The position numbers and the translations under genes are program-made. Shown here piece after piece: positions 55,201 to 63,670 of a stretch of DNA of 64,000 bases. Each line of letters begins with the position of its first letter. Within the stretch, counting starts at the first letter, position 1. The stretch is from an uncultured Bacteroidia bacterium. GTDB taxonomy: Bacteria; Bacteroidota; Bacteroidia; Bacteroidales; UBA932. Under the pieces are notes generated by a model that made no database searches, was not told the origin of the DNA, and saw only the letters and a program-made list of their open reading frames with translations. The stretch covers positions 1 to 64,000 of the forward strand of contig CACYWN010000004.1 of the NCBI GenBank assembly GCA_902778105.1, given 5' to 3'.

Positions 55201-55368
55201 GTGTGCGGCGACGCAGGGCGCGCCGCCGGCGGCATAGATGTCGCAGGGCCCCTCGGGACGGGCGGGCACGGCTGCCGGGCTGCCGGACAACGCAAGGCCG
55301 GCTACGATGGAAGCCGGTGCGATGAGAGCCAGGGCAAGGGTGCCGAAGAGGATTTTTTTGTGTTGCAT
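52225..55368 (-). CDS. GH54 alpha-L-arabinofuranosidase with NEW3 and lamin-tail modules
   Basis: A 1047-residue secreted protein; I chose the ATG at 55368, which starts a signal peptide. Residues about 38-367 match the catalytic domain of fungal AbfB (GPCDIYAAGGAPCVAAHS, YDQSGKKNHL, CCFDYGNAET, GGDNNN, GTFYEGAMT). Glu247 (WIMTDQENNL) and Asp329 (GGDNNN) align with the nucleophile and acid/base reported for Aspergillus AbfB, and the neighbouring Cys pair Cys202-Cys203 is kept. Next are a NEW3-like Ig domain (about 385-470), the start of a lamin-tail domain (about 490-560, VKINEFRV, SFIELYN), four copies of a short beta module (near 568, 648, 706, 956), and a lamin-tail-like ending (SAGRYPDGSDTDDN, TPGYAN). 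It should remove arabinofuranose branches from arabinan or arabinoxylan. Confidence 0.9.
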   Translation of the reverse strand: MQHKKILFGTLALALIAPASIVAGLALSGSPAAVPARPEGPCDIYAAGGAPCVAAHSSTRALYASYDGPLYQVMRQSDRATLDIGVVPPSPGDPGGYADAAAQDEFCKNTTCWITVLYDQSGKKNHLYQAPRGAFVGAALGGFDTMPIADMAPVTLMGHKVYGVFFVPGMGMRQNDPHGTAVDDQAEGQYWVINGHHYNSGCCFDYGNAETDSRDDGDGTMETTYYGNQPLWYHGDAPGPWIMTDQENNLVGCVNPDPNDKYCQGLPSISWRFVTATADGEPHHWRSMGGNAQEGELVTMFDGPRIQNDRNSYDPMRKQGAIVLGNGGDNNNYSSGTFYEGAMTAPDTFPTIETNQAVQANVVAAGYDVQRLAVGATDKTAAPNGLQTFSPGSVGNTTVTFVNTTKAPINDLVLSIEAPKGWKVQVLGSKEAVKKVDYAVLPGQTVVANFSVTAGSREYNGDLVAKAGWSAPDGKAWTETAVEKVRNVAPVKINEFRVGDGVNKTNSFIELYNASDKEVDIAGWELIHHAATLPYFSTIKVPSGTKLAPKAFYLLGLSTSGLAVDAAKGDKTLYVRDVTGIKAGDEITVGTGSAAEKHKVAAVIKHEPAPVEGGDFMRQYGRVLNNLGTPTTLWQPLPEGPVITIPKGSTSVPVDNTLGFKVGAKMAIGYGATYPAPVANLEKYEVVTVTKVGKPGTQAWLAYDAKPGDRNIKVSSVENISPGDVIRLDIDSKGHGVEYVKVKKVGTASTKSPGRGPMTLEEAGTGLTLTKPLKYAHSANMPFSCNGTGISFTPATKFDHSSNEPVLALVYEIVLEDALQRDHPVDEVICDPAVKTAGYQGDIAPDQLFGGPALGRMGNMTLYDAEGRVVDCLNWGTVVDPMLAEGFQGQSGLEEYGNYIHLKVENENRGWGRNPNAPDLLNPNLSAGRYPDGSDTDDNMVDFKFQLSTNLYEPAKAGSRKITVTDTQGLRIGHTFNIGYGDEMETVKVATIDGPRVLTSTVKMGEWTREIKTMVIDLTLGEPLKKDHIAGASITDNFPTPGYANRF

Positions 55369-55437
55369 ATCGGAAAGTGTTGTTGGTTGTAATTCAAAAA
55401 GCATCCGCAAGTTAACCATTAATAGACGGGGGGCGGT

Positions 55438-55455
55438 GGAAAATTTTGCCGATGG
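55438..55455 (+). promoter_or_regulatory. 18-bp motif shared with the susC promoter
   Basis: GGAAAATTTTGCCGATGG matches 30871-30888 at 17 of 18 bases. It lies in the 177-base gap between the divergent GH54 and GH43 genes. A second short match, GCAnAGGATAATC, is present here (starting 55477) and near susC (starting 30812). These may be binding sites for the hybrid regulator. A TAnnTTTG-like TACCTTGC lies near 55512. Confidence 0.45.
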
Positions 55456-55545
55456 TGTGTATTTTCATCCTTTTGCACAGGATAATCTTCCCGGAAGCCG
55501 TAAAAAAACACTACCTTGCATCCAGATAACGGAAACGAACGTCTT

Positions 55546-56586
55546 ATGATCAAAAAACTCACCCTCCTGGCCGGTCTTCTCCTGTGCCTCACCCTTTCCG
55601 CCCAGCGGCGCGGTCCGCTCCCGGGTACTGTCGTTGAATATCCCGATGCACACGATCCCGTGGCCGCCTTCTGCGATGGGCGCTACTATGTCTTCACGAC
55701 CGGCATGGGCTGCATGTCCTCCGAAGACCTGGTCTCCTGGCGCATCGAGGAACCGGTATTCAAGGAGACGCCCCAGTGGGCGGTCGACAAGGGCTTCCGC
55801 TGGATGCCCTGGGCCCCGGACATCCAGTATCACAACGGTCTCTGGTACATCTATTATTCCTATTCCGTCTTCGGCCGCAACATTTCGGCCATCGGCTGCG
55901 CGACGAACAAGACCCTGAATCCCGCCTCCCCCGATTTCAAGTGGGAAGACCAGGGGATGATCGTTGAATCCATCCCTGGCCGCGACGAATGGAATGCCAT
56001 CGACGCGAACATGATCGTGGATGAGGACGGAACGGGCTGGCTGTGCTTCGGATCCTTCTGGCGCGGTATCAAGATGTTCAAACTGGACGAAACCCTGACC
56101 AAGATGGCCGAGCCGCAGGTGTGGTTCCCCATCTGCCGCCGTCCGGAAGGGACGACGAAGGACATCGCCGGCAAGGATGACGGCATCAAGCGCGATCCGC
56201 GCGGACCGGACTTCGACCCGGGCAACGGTGCCGTGGAGGCCCCCTTCATCTTCCACCACGGAAACTATTATTATCTGTTTGTTTCCTATGACCTTTGCTG
56301 CCGGGGCGCGAACAGCACGTACAACGTCGTGGTGGGCCGTTCTGAAAAGGTGACGGGACCCTACCTCGACAAGGACGGTGTTTCCCTCATGGACGGCGGC
56401 GGCACCGTCGTCGCGAAGGGCAACGGGCACTATGCAGGCGTGGGCCATTGCGCCGTCGTGAATTTCAACGGCAAGGACTATATGTTCGCCCACGGCTATG
56501 ACAGCGAGTACGAGTACCGTTCCAAACTGTTGGTCCTGGACATCACCTGGACGCCGGACGGCTGGCCCGCGGTGGACCTGAAATAA
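55546..56586 (+). CDS. GH43 endo-arabinanase-type enzyme
   Basis: A 346-residue single-domain GH43 with a signal peptide ending TLSAQ. The catalytic set is Asp37 (DAHDPV), Asp153 (WNAIDAN) and Glu231 (GAVEAPFIF). The sequence (RWMPWAPDIQYHNGLWYIYYSYS, SYDLCCRGANSTYNVVVGRS) resembles the GH43 half of the fusion at 40,060 and arabinan endo-1,5-alpha-L-arabinosidases. It begins a two-gene operon with the next GH43 gene (10-base gap), divergent from the GH54 operon. The ATG at 55546 gives the signal peptide. Confidence 0.92.
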   Translation: MIKKLTLLAGLLLCLTLSAQRRGPLPGTVVEYPDAHDPVAAFCDGRYYVFTTGMGCMSSEDLVSWRIEEPVFKETPQWAVDKGFRWMPWAPDIQYHNGLWYIYYSYSVFGRNISAIGCATNKTLNPASPDFKWEDQGMIVESIPGRDEWNAIDANMIVDEDGTGWLCFGSFWRGIKMFKLDETLTKMAEPQVWFPICRRPEGTTKDIAGKDDGIKRDPRGPDFDPGNGAVEAPFIFHHGNYYYLFVSYDLCCRGANSTYNVVVGRSEKVTGPYLDKDGVSLMDGGGTVVAKGNGHYAGVGHCAVVNFNGKDYMFAHGYDSEYEYRSKLLVLDITWTPDGWPAVDLK

Positions 56587-56596
56587 GCTTACCAAT

Positions 56597-58168
56597 ATGA
56601 AATATCTACCCCTTTTCCTTGCCACGGCTTGCATGGCAACGGCATGCGGCGTATCATCCCTTCCGCAGATTCCGAAGGGGCAAGCCCCGCACGAGTACAG
56701 CAACGTGGTTGTCCACGACCCTTCCATCCTGAAGGCGGACGACGGTTATTACTATGTGAACGGATCGGACATGTGCGGAGCCCGCACCGCCGACCTCGTC
56801 GACTGGGAGCAGATTTCCAGGGATATCCGCTATGACGAGCCCAGCTGGTTCTCCGACACCCGCGGCGAACTCCGGGACGTGATGACCTGGGGGCACACGA
56901 GGACCTTCTGGGCGAGCTGCCTCATCCGGCTCAAGAAAGGCCCCTATGCGGGGAAATATATGTTCGATTACTGTGTGTGCCAGGGCGGATGCCCCCAGGC
57001 CGCCATCGGCTACGCCCTGGCCGACAGGCCGGAAGGCCCCTACAAGGACATGGGCGTGCTCCTCTATTCCTTCGGTTCCGCGCGGACGGGGGACATCTAT
57101 GACGAGGAGACCGTCGCTAAGCTGCGGGCCGGGGAAAGAGGCGATGTGCACACCTTCGCCGACATCCGGACTCCGGCCGGAGATGTCGTCCGTTATAATT
57201 CCAACTTCATGCCCAATGCGATCGACCCCTGCACCTTCTATGATGCGGACGACCAGCTCTGGATGGTTTACGGATCCTTTTCCGGGGGTATCTTCATGCT
57301 GAAACTGAATGACGACGGCACGATACACCGGGAGCCGGGCGACGATTATTACGGACATCTCGTGATGGGGAACTACCACTCCACCATCGAAGGTCCGTTC
57401 ATCATGTACAGTCCCGAGACGAAGTACTACTATCTCTTCACGTCGTTCGGAATGCTGCAGCCGTCCGGCGGATACAATGTCCGCGTCTTCCGTTCGAGAA
57501 CTCCGGACGGAGACTATGTCGATGCAGCCGGAAACCACGCCATCGACTGCAAGGGAATTCCCGGACAGACCCTTGCCCGGCAGCATCCCTACATGGAGAA
57601 ATACGGCCTGAAACTGATGGGAAACTTCGAGTTCGAGCCCTACGGCGACAAGGAGAACCCCTCCGAGGCCTATGTGTCTCCGGGACACAATTCGGCGCTG
57701 TATGATGCCGAAAGGGGACAGTACTTCTATTTCCACCATACCCGTTTCAAGGGTCAGGGAGACAAGTACCAGGTCCGCGTGCGGGAAATGTTCATGAACG
57801 AAGACGGATGGCCCGTCCTGGCCGCCCACCGGTATGCGGGCGACATCCAGGGCGTCCGGTTCTCCGCCAGGGACCTGGTCGGGACCTGGAAATACATCAA
57901 CCACGGCACCCGCATCTCGCCCGATATCGTGGAATCTTCCCTGATCGAGCTGCACCCGGACGGAACCGTCACCGGCGCCGTCAGCGGAACCTGGAAACTG
58001 GAGAAAAGGGAAGGCCGCAACTATGCGACCTTCAACCTGGACGGGCACGCGTTCAAAGGCGTGTTCCACTACCAGTACGACCCGGACAACAACGTGAACC
58101 GGCTCACCTTCTCAGCCTGCGGTCCCACGAATGAAACCATCTGGGGCAGCAAGGCGGAGATTGAATAG
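56597..58168 (+). CDS. GH43 arabinanase with C-terminal beta domain
   Basis: A 523-residue lipoprotein (CMATACGVS). The GH43 propeller has Asp41 (VVHDPS), Asp210 (NAIDPCTFYDAD) and Glu265 (STIEGPFIM). The C-terminal part from about residue 420 (ARDLVGTWKYINHG, VESSLIELHPDGTVTGAVSGTWKLE) matches the beta-barrel domain found after the propeller in extracellular Bacillus Abn2-type arabinanases. It probably acts at the cell surface on long arabinan chains. It is divergent in sequence from the other two GH43 domains here, so it is not a recent duplicate. Confidence 0.9.
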   Translation: MKYLPLFLATACMATACGVSSLPQIPKGQAPHEYSNVVVHDPSILKADDGYYYVNGSDMCGARTADLVDWEQISRDIRYDEPSWFSDTRGELRDVMTWGHTRTFWASCLIRLKKGPYAGKYMFDYCVCQGGCPQAAIGYALADRPEGPYKDMGVLLYSFGSARTGDIYDEETVAKLRAGERGDVHTFADIRTPAGDVVRYNSNFMPNAIDPCTFYDADDQLWMVYGSFSGGIFMLKLNDDGTIHREPGDDYYGHLVMGNYHSTIEGPFIMYSPETKYYYLFTSFGMLQPSGGYNVRVFRSRTPDGDYVDAAGNHAIDCKGIPGQTLARQHPYMEKYGLKLMGNFEFEPYGDKENPSEAYVSPGHNSALYDAERGQYFYFHHTRFKGQGDKYQVRVREMFMNEDGWPVLAAHRYAGDIQGVRFSARDLVGTWKYINHGTRISPDIVESSLIELHPDGTVTGAVSGTWKLEKREGRNYATFNLDGHAFKGVFHYQYDPDNNVNRLTFSACGPTNETIWGSKAEIE

Positions 58169-58194
58169 GGAGCGGACAAAGAGAAACTCCAGGG

Positions 58195-61100
58195 TTATTC
58201 TTCTTTCCCCGCCTCACCCGAGAGGATGGCGCTCGGAAGGACGTGATACTGGTTCTGGAAGCACTTCGAGAAGTACTTCGGATCGTTGAAACCGACCATG
58301 TAGGCGATTTCGGACACGCTGAGTCCCTTGTCGCCTGCATGGTCTTCCAGCATCTTCTTCGCGGTCTGGAGCCGGTACAGGCGGATGAACAGGGCGGGGG
58401 TAAGTCCGGTGAGCGCTGAAATCTTCTTGTAGAAGGGCGTCATGCTCATGCACATCAGCGACTGAAGCTGCGGAACGTTGAATTCCGGGTTCGCGTAATT
58501 GTCTTTCAGGATGCCCAGCAGGTTCTCCATGAAGGTCTTGTCGGAACGTTCGATGTTCACGTTGGCATAGGCGCTGCCCAGGTCGAAGGACAGTTCGTTC
58601 TGCTGCTGCTTCCGGTTGCTGAGGATGTTCTCGATGCGGGTGAGGAGCATCTCCCGGTCGAAGGGTTTGACCAGGAAGGCGTCCACGCCCTCCTTGTAGC
58701 TGCTCAGGCGGGCATCGTCGTCGGACAGGGCGGTCAGCATCAGGAAGGGAATGTGGCTCAGACCGCTGTCGGCGCGGATCATCCGGCAGAATTCGAGACC
58801 GTCGCACACCGGCATCATCAGGTCGGAGATGATGAAATCGGGCGTTATCTTCTTGGCCAGATCGTATCCCTTCTCCCCATTGGCGGCCTCGGCGATGTGG
58901 TACTTGTCGGCAAGCTGCGCCTTGATATAGGCCCGCATGTCGTCGTTGTCCTCCACCAGCAGGAGGACCGGCTGGTTCTCGTCCTCCGGGGGCGTGTAGG
59001 GAATATCGTCCTGAACGGCTTTCCCGTAGACGAGGTCTACCGGGAAAAGGACGCGGAAGGACGTTCCCCAGTCTTTCCGGCTCTTCACGCGAACCTCTCC
59101 GCCCAGGGCTTGGACGAGCTGGCGCACCAGGTACAGGCCGATGCCGCTGTTGCTCTGACCGGCGGCCGGGTTGCCGGGCTGGTCTCCGATCTTGTAGAAC
59201 AGGTCGAAGATCTTTTCCGTTTCGTCCGGGGCGATGTAGCTGCCCGTGTTCGTGACGGACAGATACTGCAGGGTGCGGCCGTTGGACGGGCGGGTTACCT
59301 GCGCCATGGAGAGGACGATCTTTCCTCCGTCCGGCGTATGCTTGACCGCGTTGGAGACCAGGTTGGACAGGATCTTGTTGATGACGTCCCGGTCGGAGAG
59401 GATATGCTTGTGCATCATCCGGGTGTTGGTCTCGAAGGATACGTTCCTGTCCTTGAGAACCATCCCGTAATCCAGGGCGTAGATGTCGGAAAGCCGGGCG
59501 ATGTTGAACGCTTCGTGGTGCACTTTCACCTGTCCGGAGTCCACCCGCCTCAGGTCCAGGATCTGATTGACCAGGGACAGGAGATATTTGGAATTCCGTT
59601 CGACGATCTGAAGCGCCGGTTCCACTTCCTTGTCCTTGTTGTTGGCCACCAGTTCGCTGACCGGTCCCAGGATCAGGGAGAGGGGAGTCTTGAACTCGTG
59701 GGTGAGTTGGGTGTAGAGCAGCAGTTTCTCCCGGTTCACCTTGTCCATCCGGGCCGAATACTCTTCCAGTTTGCCTTTCTGCTCTTCCAGCAGGACATTC
59801 TGCTTCTCGATGGACTCCTTGGAATCGAGGATGTCCTGCATCGCCTGTTTCAGGTCAGCCGTCTTCTCGTCCACCTGACGGGCGAGTTCCTGCTGCTTGA
59901 TGCGCTGTCCCCGGAAGTTCAGGTAGACCATGTAGAGGATGGCCGAAAGTACCAGCAGGAACAGGGCGGCCCAGAACCAGGGACTTTGGTAGAAATGGGG
60001 ATGGACCCTTACCTTGAGAGAGGTCTCCTTGTCGGACCAGGTGTTGTCGGCGTTGGTGCAGCGTACGCGGAAAGTGTAATCACCGGGTTTGAGGTTGCTG
60101 TAGCGGACGCCTCCGGAGGTGGTGACAATCCAGTCGTCGTCCATCCCGTCAACCCGGTAGGAATACAGGACCCTGGATGCGGAGGAAAAGTCCAGTGACG
60201 AGAAGAGAATTTCGAAAGAGGGATTGGACGGATAGACCTCCAGCCGGCCGGCCAGTCCGCCCAGGGTCAGGGAGTTGTCGTGGATGATGCCCGTGATGTT
60301 GACAATCCGCTCGGTGTTGTGGGTGCGGATGAACGGGGCGTTGAACAGGATCAGGCCGTTGGTGGTGCCGAACGCGACCCGGCCGTCGGAAAAGCGGAAT
60401 CCGGAGTCGATGTAGCAGTGGTTGGAAGGCAGGCCGTCCTCGGTGGAGAACCTGTTCAGGAGGCCGGTCCGTGGGGCATAATTGAAGATGCCGTCCGTGG
60501 TGCCGATCCAGATGTCGCCCGTTGAGTCGGGAATCAGTTTGGTGATCCGGCTGCGGAACTGGCCGTAGTTGATCGGGACCGGCTGGAAGGAGCCGTCCTG
60601 GGACTGTACGTACAGACCGTTGTTGTGGCTTCCGACAAAGATGGTTCCGTCGGGGGCTTCCGCCACGGACGTTATCCGTTCATAGGTGCCGCTTCCTTTT
60701 TTCTCCAGCGACGGGATGTATTCCACCTCGAACGTCCTGTCCAGGTTCCTGTTCCGCTCCAGGTCGACGATGGTCAATCCATACCCTCCCGCCCACAGGC
60801 GGTGCCGGCTGTCGATGAACAGGCAGTGGAAACGGACGGCGTTTTCCGTTTCCGAGGATAGCCAGATCCGGTGGAATTCCTCCCGGTCGATGTCCAGGAA
60901 TCCCAGGCTGTCATTGGTGCAATACCAGATGCCTTCCCGGATCGGGTCGTACTCGAGGTCGAAGATATGATTCGAGGCGATGGTGCTGTTGCCGGTGCCG
61001 AAAGCCTTGAACCGGGGCTGGTCCAGGTCGGATTGCCGGAGGAAGATGAGTCCGTCGTTGCGGCTGGCCATCCAGTAGTCGCCGTTGTGGTCCTGCCGGA

Positions 61101-62316
61101 TGACAAAGATGTCATCCTGGGAGATGCCTCCATGGGTTTTCAGGGAGTAGATCCGTACGGTTTCCTCCCCGGCCTTCCGGATTCCCAGCCCTTTCCCCAG
61201 GATTCCCATGAGCAGGTTTCCGTCCCGGTCTTCGAAACTGCAGGAGACGATGTTGGAACGGCCTTCCGTGACAGAAAGCAGGTCCGTGAAGTTGATGATC
61301 TGCGGGGAGACCTGGTTGATTCCGCCTACCAGCGTACTGACCCACATGGTGCCGTCCCTCTCCAGCAGGATATGGTTGACGTACGTGGTGTTCAGGGAAC
61401 GCCTCGGCCTGCCCTGGGTGATGTGCGAGAACCGCCATCCCCGTTCGAAATGGTCGATGCCCCGGGTGGTTCCGATGACGATGTCCCCGAAAGCGTCCGC
61501 CGCGAGGCAGGTTACGTGGTTGTCAGAGAGGGAGGCCGGGTCATTGTCGTCATGGGTGAAGGAGGCGAGCTGACGGGACTGCAGGTTGTAGCAGAACAGG
61601 CCGTCCTCCGTTCCGATCCAGAGATAGCTCCCATGGATCAGGACGGTGGATACGTCCCGGATGCCTGAGATTTCCGGATAGGATTCAGCGGGAACCCGTT
61701 CCACTTCCCCGAAACTCTTTTTCCGGAAACACTCGATCCCGTCGAAGCCGCCGACCCAGATATCCTGGTCCGAGACGGAGATGAAACGCAGCGTCGTGGA
61801 ACCTGAATTGAATTTTACCGCCTGGAGAATGCCGCCGTCCTCGTTCAGGGTGACGGAGACGACTCCGTCGCGGTGAAGGATCCAGAGGAGCCGGTCTCCA
61901 TCCGCCTTGATACCGATGGCTGGCTGGGACAGGATGTCGGATGCTGTCCACAGGTCCTTGGAATAGGTGACCGTCCCCTGGGGAACGGATATCCGGCAAA
62001 CGCCGGAATTGCTCGTTACCCAGACGTTTCCGGCGCCGTCTTCGGCCACTTCATAGACGAAGTCGTTTTCGATCCGGGTTGACGGATCGGGGGAATGGGC
62101 TTCGAAATGGATGAAGCGGTTTCCGTCGAACCGGTCCAGTCCGTCGGAGGTGCATGCCCAGAGGTATCCCGTCCTGTCTTTGTAGGTGGACAGGACATAG
62201 TCGTCGCACAACCCTTCCGCCGAACTGTATATCCGGTAGCGGAACTGGTCGGCCCAATCCGCCCGGGCCAGCGGACCCAGGGCGGCCAGGGCAAGAAATA
62301 GGAGAAATCGCTTCAT
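58195..62316 (-). CDS. Hybrid two-component system regulator (HTCS)
   Basis: A 1373-residue one-protein sensor and activator. In order: signal peptide, two seven-bladed beta-propeller halves (Reg_prop, about 25-690, with repeats such as GYLWACTSDGLDRFDG and GDIWIGTTDGIFNY), a Y_Y_Y domain (about 690-770), one membrane helix (about 780-800), a coiled coil, a histidine kinase with His873 (QLTHEFKTPLSLILGP) and an ATP-binding domain, a receiver domain with Asp1165 (FIISDLMMPVCDG), and an AraC-type HTH (about 1270-1370). The periplasmic part binds a breakdown oligosaccharide and the HTH switches on the locus. It runs toward the GH43 genes and probably controls susC and GH43/GH54 promoters. Ligand inferred as an arabino-oligosaccharide from context. 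Confidence 0.96.
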   Translation of the reverse strand: MKRFLLFLALAALGPLARADWADQFRYRIYSSAEGLCDDYVLSTYKDRTGYLWACTSDGLDRFDGNRFIHFEAHSPDPSTRIENDFVYEVAEDGAGNVWVTSNSGVCRISVPQGTVTYSKDLWTASDILSQPAIGIKADGDRLLWILHRDGVVSVTLNEDGGILQAVKFNSGSTTLRFISVSDQDIWVGGFDGIECFRKKSFGEVERVPAESYPEISGIRDVSTVLIHGSYLWIGTEDGLFCYNLQSRQLASFTHDDNDPASLSDNHVTCLAADAFGDIVIGTTRGIDHFERGWRFSHITQGRPRRSLNTTYVNHILLERDGTMWVSTLVGGINQVSPQIINFTDLLSVTEGRSNIVSCSFEDRDGNLLMGILGKGLGIRKAGEETVRIYSLKTHGGISQDDIFVIRQDHNGDYWMASRNDGLIFLRQSDLDQPRFKAFGTGNSTIASNHIFDLEYDPIREGIWYCTNDSLGFLDIDREEFHRIWLSSETENAVRFHCLFIDSRHRLWAGGYGLTIVDLERNRNLDRTFEVEYIPSLEKKGSGTYERITSVAEAPDGTIFVGSHNNGLYVQSQDGSFQPVPINYGQFRSRITKLIPDSTGDIWIGTTDGIFNYAPRTGLLNRFSTEDGLPSNHCYIDSGFRFSDGRVAFGTTNGLILFNAPFIRTHNTERIVNITGIIHDNSLTLGGLAGRLEVYPSNPSFEILFSSLDFSSASRVLYSYRVDGMDDDWIVTTSGGVRYSNLKPGDYTFRVRCTNADNTWSDKETSLKVRVHPHFYQSPWFWAALFLLVLSAILYMVYLNFRGQRIKQQELARQVDEKTADLKQAMQDILDSKESIEKQNVLLEEQKGKLEEYSARMDKVNREKLLLYTQLTHEFKTPLSLILGPVSELVANNKDKEVEPALQIVERNSKYLLSLVNQILDLRRVDSGQVKVHHEAFNIARLSDIYALDYGMVLKDRNVSFETNTRMMHKHILSDRDVINKILSNLVSNAVKHTPDGGKIVLSMAQVTRPSNGRTLQYLSVTNTGSYIAPDETEKIFDLFYKIGDQPGNPAAGQSNSGIGLYLVRQLVQALGGEVRVKSRKDWGTSFRVLFPVDLVYGKAVQDDIPYTPPEDENQPVLLLVEDNDDMRAYIKAQLADKYHIAEAANGEKGYDLAKKITPDFIISDLMMPVCDGLEFCRMIRADSGLSHIPFLMLTALSDDDARLSSYKEGVDAFLVKPFDREMLLTRIENILSNRKQQQNELSFDLGSAYANVNIERSDKTFMENLLGILKDNYANPEFNVPQLQSLMCMSMTPFYKKISALTGLTPALFIRLYRLQTAKKMLEDHAGDKGLSVSEIAYMVGFNDPKYFSKCFQNQYHVLPSAILSGEAGKEE

Positions 62317-62353
62317 CTTTCAGTTGTCTTCAGGGGTAAAAATAGGCAAAAAA

Positions 62354-62380
62354 GTGCAGGATTCCAAGTGAATCCTGCAC
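62354..62380 (-). terminator. Terminator of the clan-A glycoside hydrolase gene
   Basis: A perfect 11-bp stem (62354-62364 with 62370-62380) around 5 bases, followed on the minus strand by a run of T (62353-62348). It separates the upstream glycosidase gene from the hybrid regulator gene, so the regulator needs its own promoter in the 37 bases that follow, or depends on readthrough. Confidence 0.9.
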
Positions 62381-62401
62381 CTTTCAGCTCCCTGCGGGCG
62401 T

Positions 62402-63658
62402 TCAGTCGAAGATCTCGCAGTTCTCTTTCAGGAGTTCGACCAGGTGCCAGGCGAACTGACGGATGGCCTTGGTGTCCCGGTCCTTCGGATCCTGTTTCCG
62501 CCAGGCTTCGATCCGGGCGGAAGGCAGGTCGTGCATCGGAACCATCTGGGCGGCTTCCAGGATGTTGACGGCCCATTCGCAGGCTTCCAGGATGTCGTCC
62601 GTGGAGGCGGAAGTGGTCTTGAACACTTCCTTCTCCTCATGGAAGGCCGCCTTGATGCGGCGGATTGCTTCGTCGGCATAACCTTCCCGGTTCGGATTCT
62701 CCCGGACCATCGTGGAAGCGTCCCGGTTGCGGAAGATGCCCAGGCAGGCGGCGACGATGGAAGGGTCGCGGACCGTTCCGTCCGGGTAGAAGATCCCGTG
62801 GATCTCGCCCCAGCCGGGGTAGTTGATCATCAGTTCGAACAGGTACCAGCCGGCTCCGTATTCCCCGGCCATCTGGAGGGCGAGGTCATAGGGATTGGAC
62901 CGGCCGATGCAGCCCATTTCGCTGTTGATCATCTGCTTTCCCCATTTTTGGGCCTGCGCCTTGGCGATTTCGTAGTTCTCCCGGATGATGGCCCGCGTTT
63001 CCCGGTAGTCGTGGAAGGAAATCACGTCCTGCAGGTCCGGGGAGGCCTTTTCGATGAATTTCGGATAGGTTACGCCCACCGTGATGTCGTCGTCGGGGGC
63101 GACTTCCTTCACCAGGAGGCAGACTTTCCGCACGAAACGGAAGATTTCCTCGGCCCGGGCCTCCTTTTCCTCTTCCGGAGCATGCTTGTAATAGTCGTTG
63201 CAGGTGGGCTCGTTCATGATGTCCCAGCACAGCAGGCCCTTGTGGCCCTTGAGGGCGCCGACGACGTCCCGGACGTAGGCTTCATTCGACGCCCAGTTCT
63301 CCTCCTTGAGGATGTCGGGGTTGAGGCCGTTCCCGTTGAACAGGATGGGCATCACGCTGTAACCCATGTCGTGGGCGATGTCCAGGTAGGAACGCAGGGC
63401 ACCGATGAAGCCCTTGGCATCCCGGTCGTACATTCCTTTCCACAGCCAGGTACGGGTGCTGTTCAGGCCGATCTTCTTTCCGTACCCGAGATCCCGCCGG
63501 ATCGTCTCTTCCGGACTTCTCCAGCCGTTGTAACAAACGCCGTGGATGGCGCTGTAGTCGGTTTTCACCTTCGCCTTCCGCGCGGGTGAAGCGGCAGAAG
63601 CCCCGGCGGCCACCAGGACCGCCAGGGCAACTGTCGCTAACGTTTTCAGATAGCGCAT
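62402..63658 (-). CDS. Clan GH-A glycoside hydrolase (GH5-like)
   Basis: A 418-residue secreted TIM-barrel enzyme with signal peptide (ending GASAAS). The acid/base Glu is in WDIMNEPTCNDYY (strand 4) and the nucleophile Glu probably in MINSEMGCIGRSN (strand 7). VCYNGWRSPEETIRRDLGYGKKIGLNSTRTWLW fits the first strands. I cannot give a family with certainty; GH5-like proteins are often annotated as cellulases or xylanases, but the arabinan setting makes a beta-linked side-chain target possible. It follows a SusD gene on the same strand with a 12-base gap, so it belongs to a second SusC/SusD unit. Confidence 0.8.
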   Translation of the reverse strand: MRYLKTLATVALAVLVAAGASAASPARKAKVKTDYSAIHGVCYNGWRSPEETIRRDLGYGKKIGLNSTRTWLWKGMYDRDAKGFIGALRSYLDIAHDMGYSVMPILFNGNGLNPDILKEENWASNEAYVRDVVGALKGHKGLLCWDIMNEPTCNDYYKHAPEEEKEARAEEIFRFVRKVCLLVKEVAPDDDITVGVTYPKFIEKASPDLQDVISFHDYRETRAIIRENYEIAKAQAQKWGKQMINSEMGCIGRSNPYDLALQMAGEYGAGWYLFELMINYPGWGEIHGIFYPDGTVRDPSIVAACLGIFRNRDASTMVRENPNREGYADEAIRRIKAAFHEEKEVFKTTSASTDDILEACEWAVNILEAAQMVPMHDLPSARIEAWRKQDPKDRDTKAIRQFAWHLVELLKENCEIFD

Positions 63659-63670
63659 AACCTATCGGGA

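Noticed and set aside
52096..55392. 1098-codon open frame antisense to the GH54 gene
   Set aside because: The minus-strand gene has a signal peptide and complete GH54 motifs; the antisense frame shows none.
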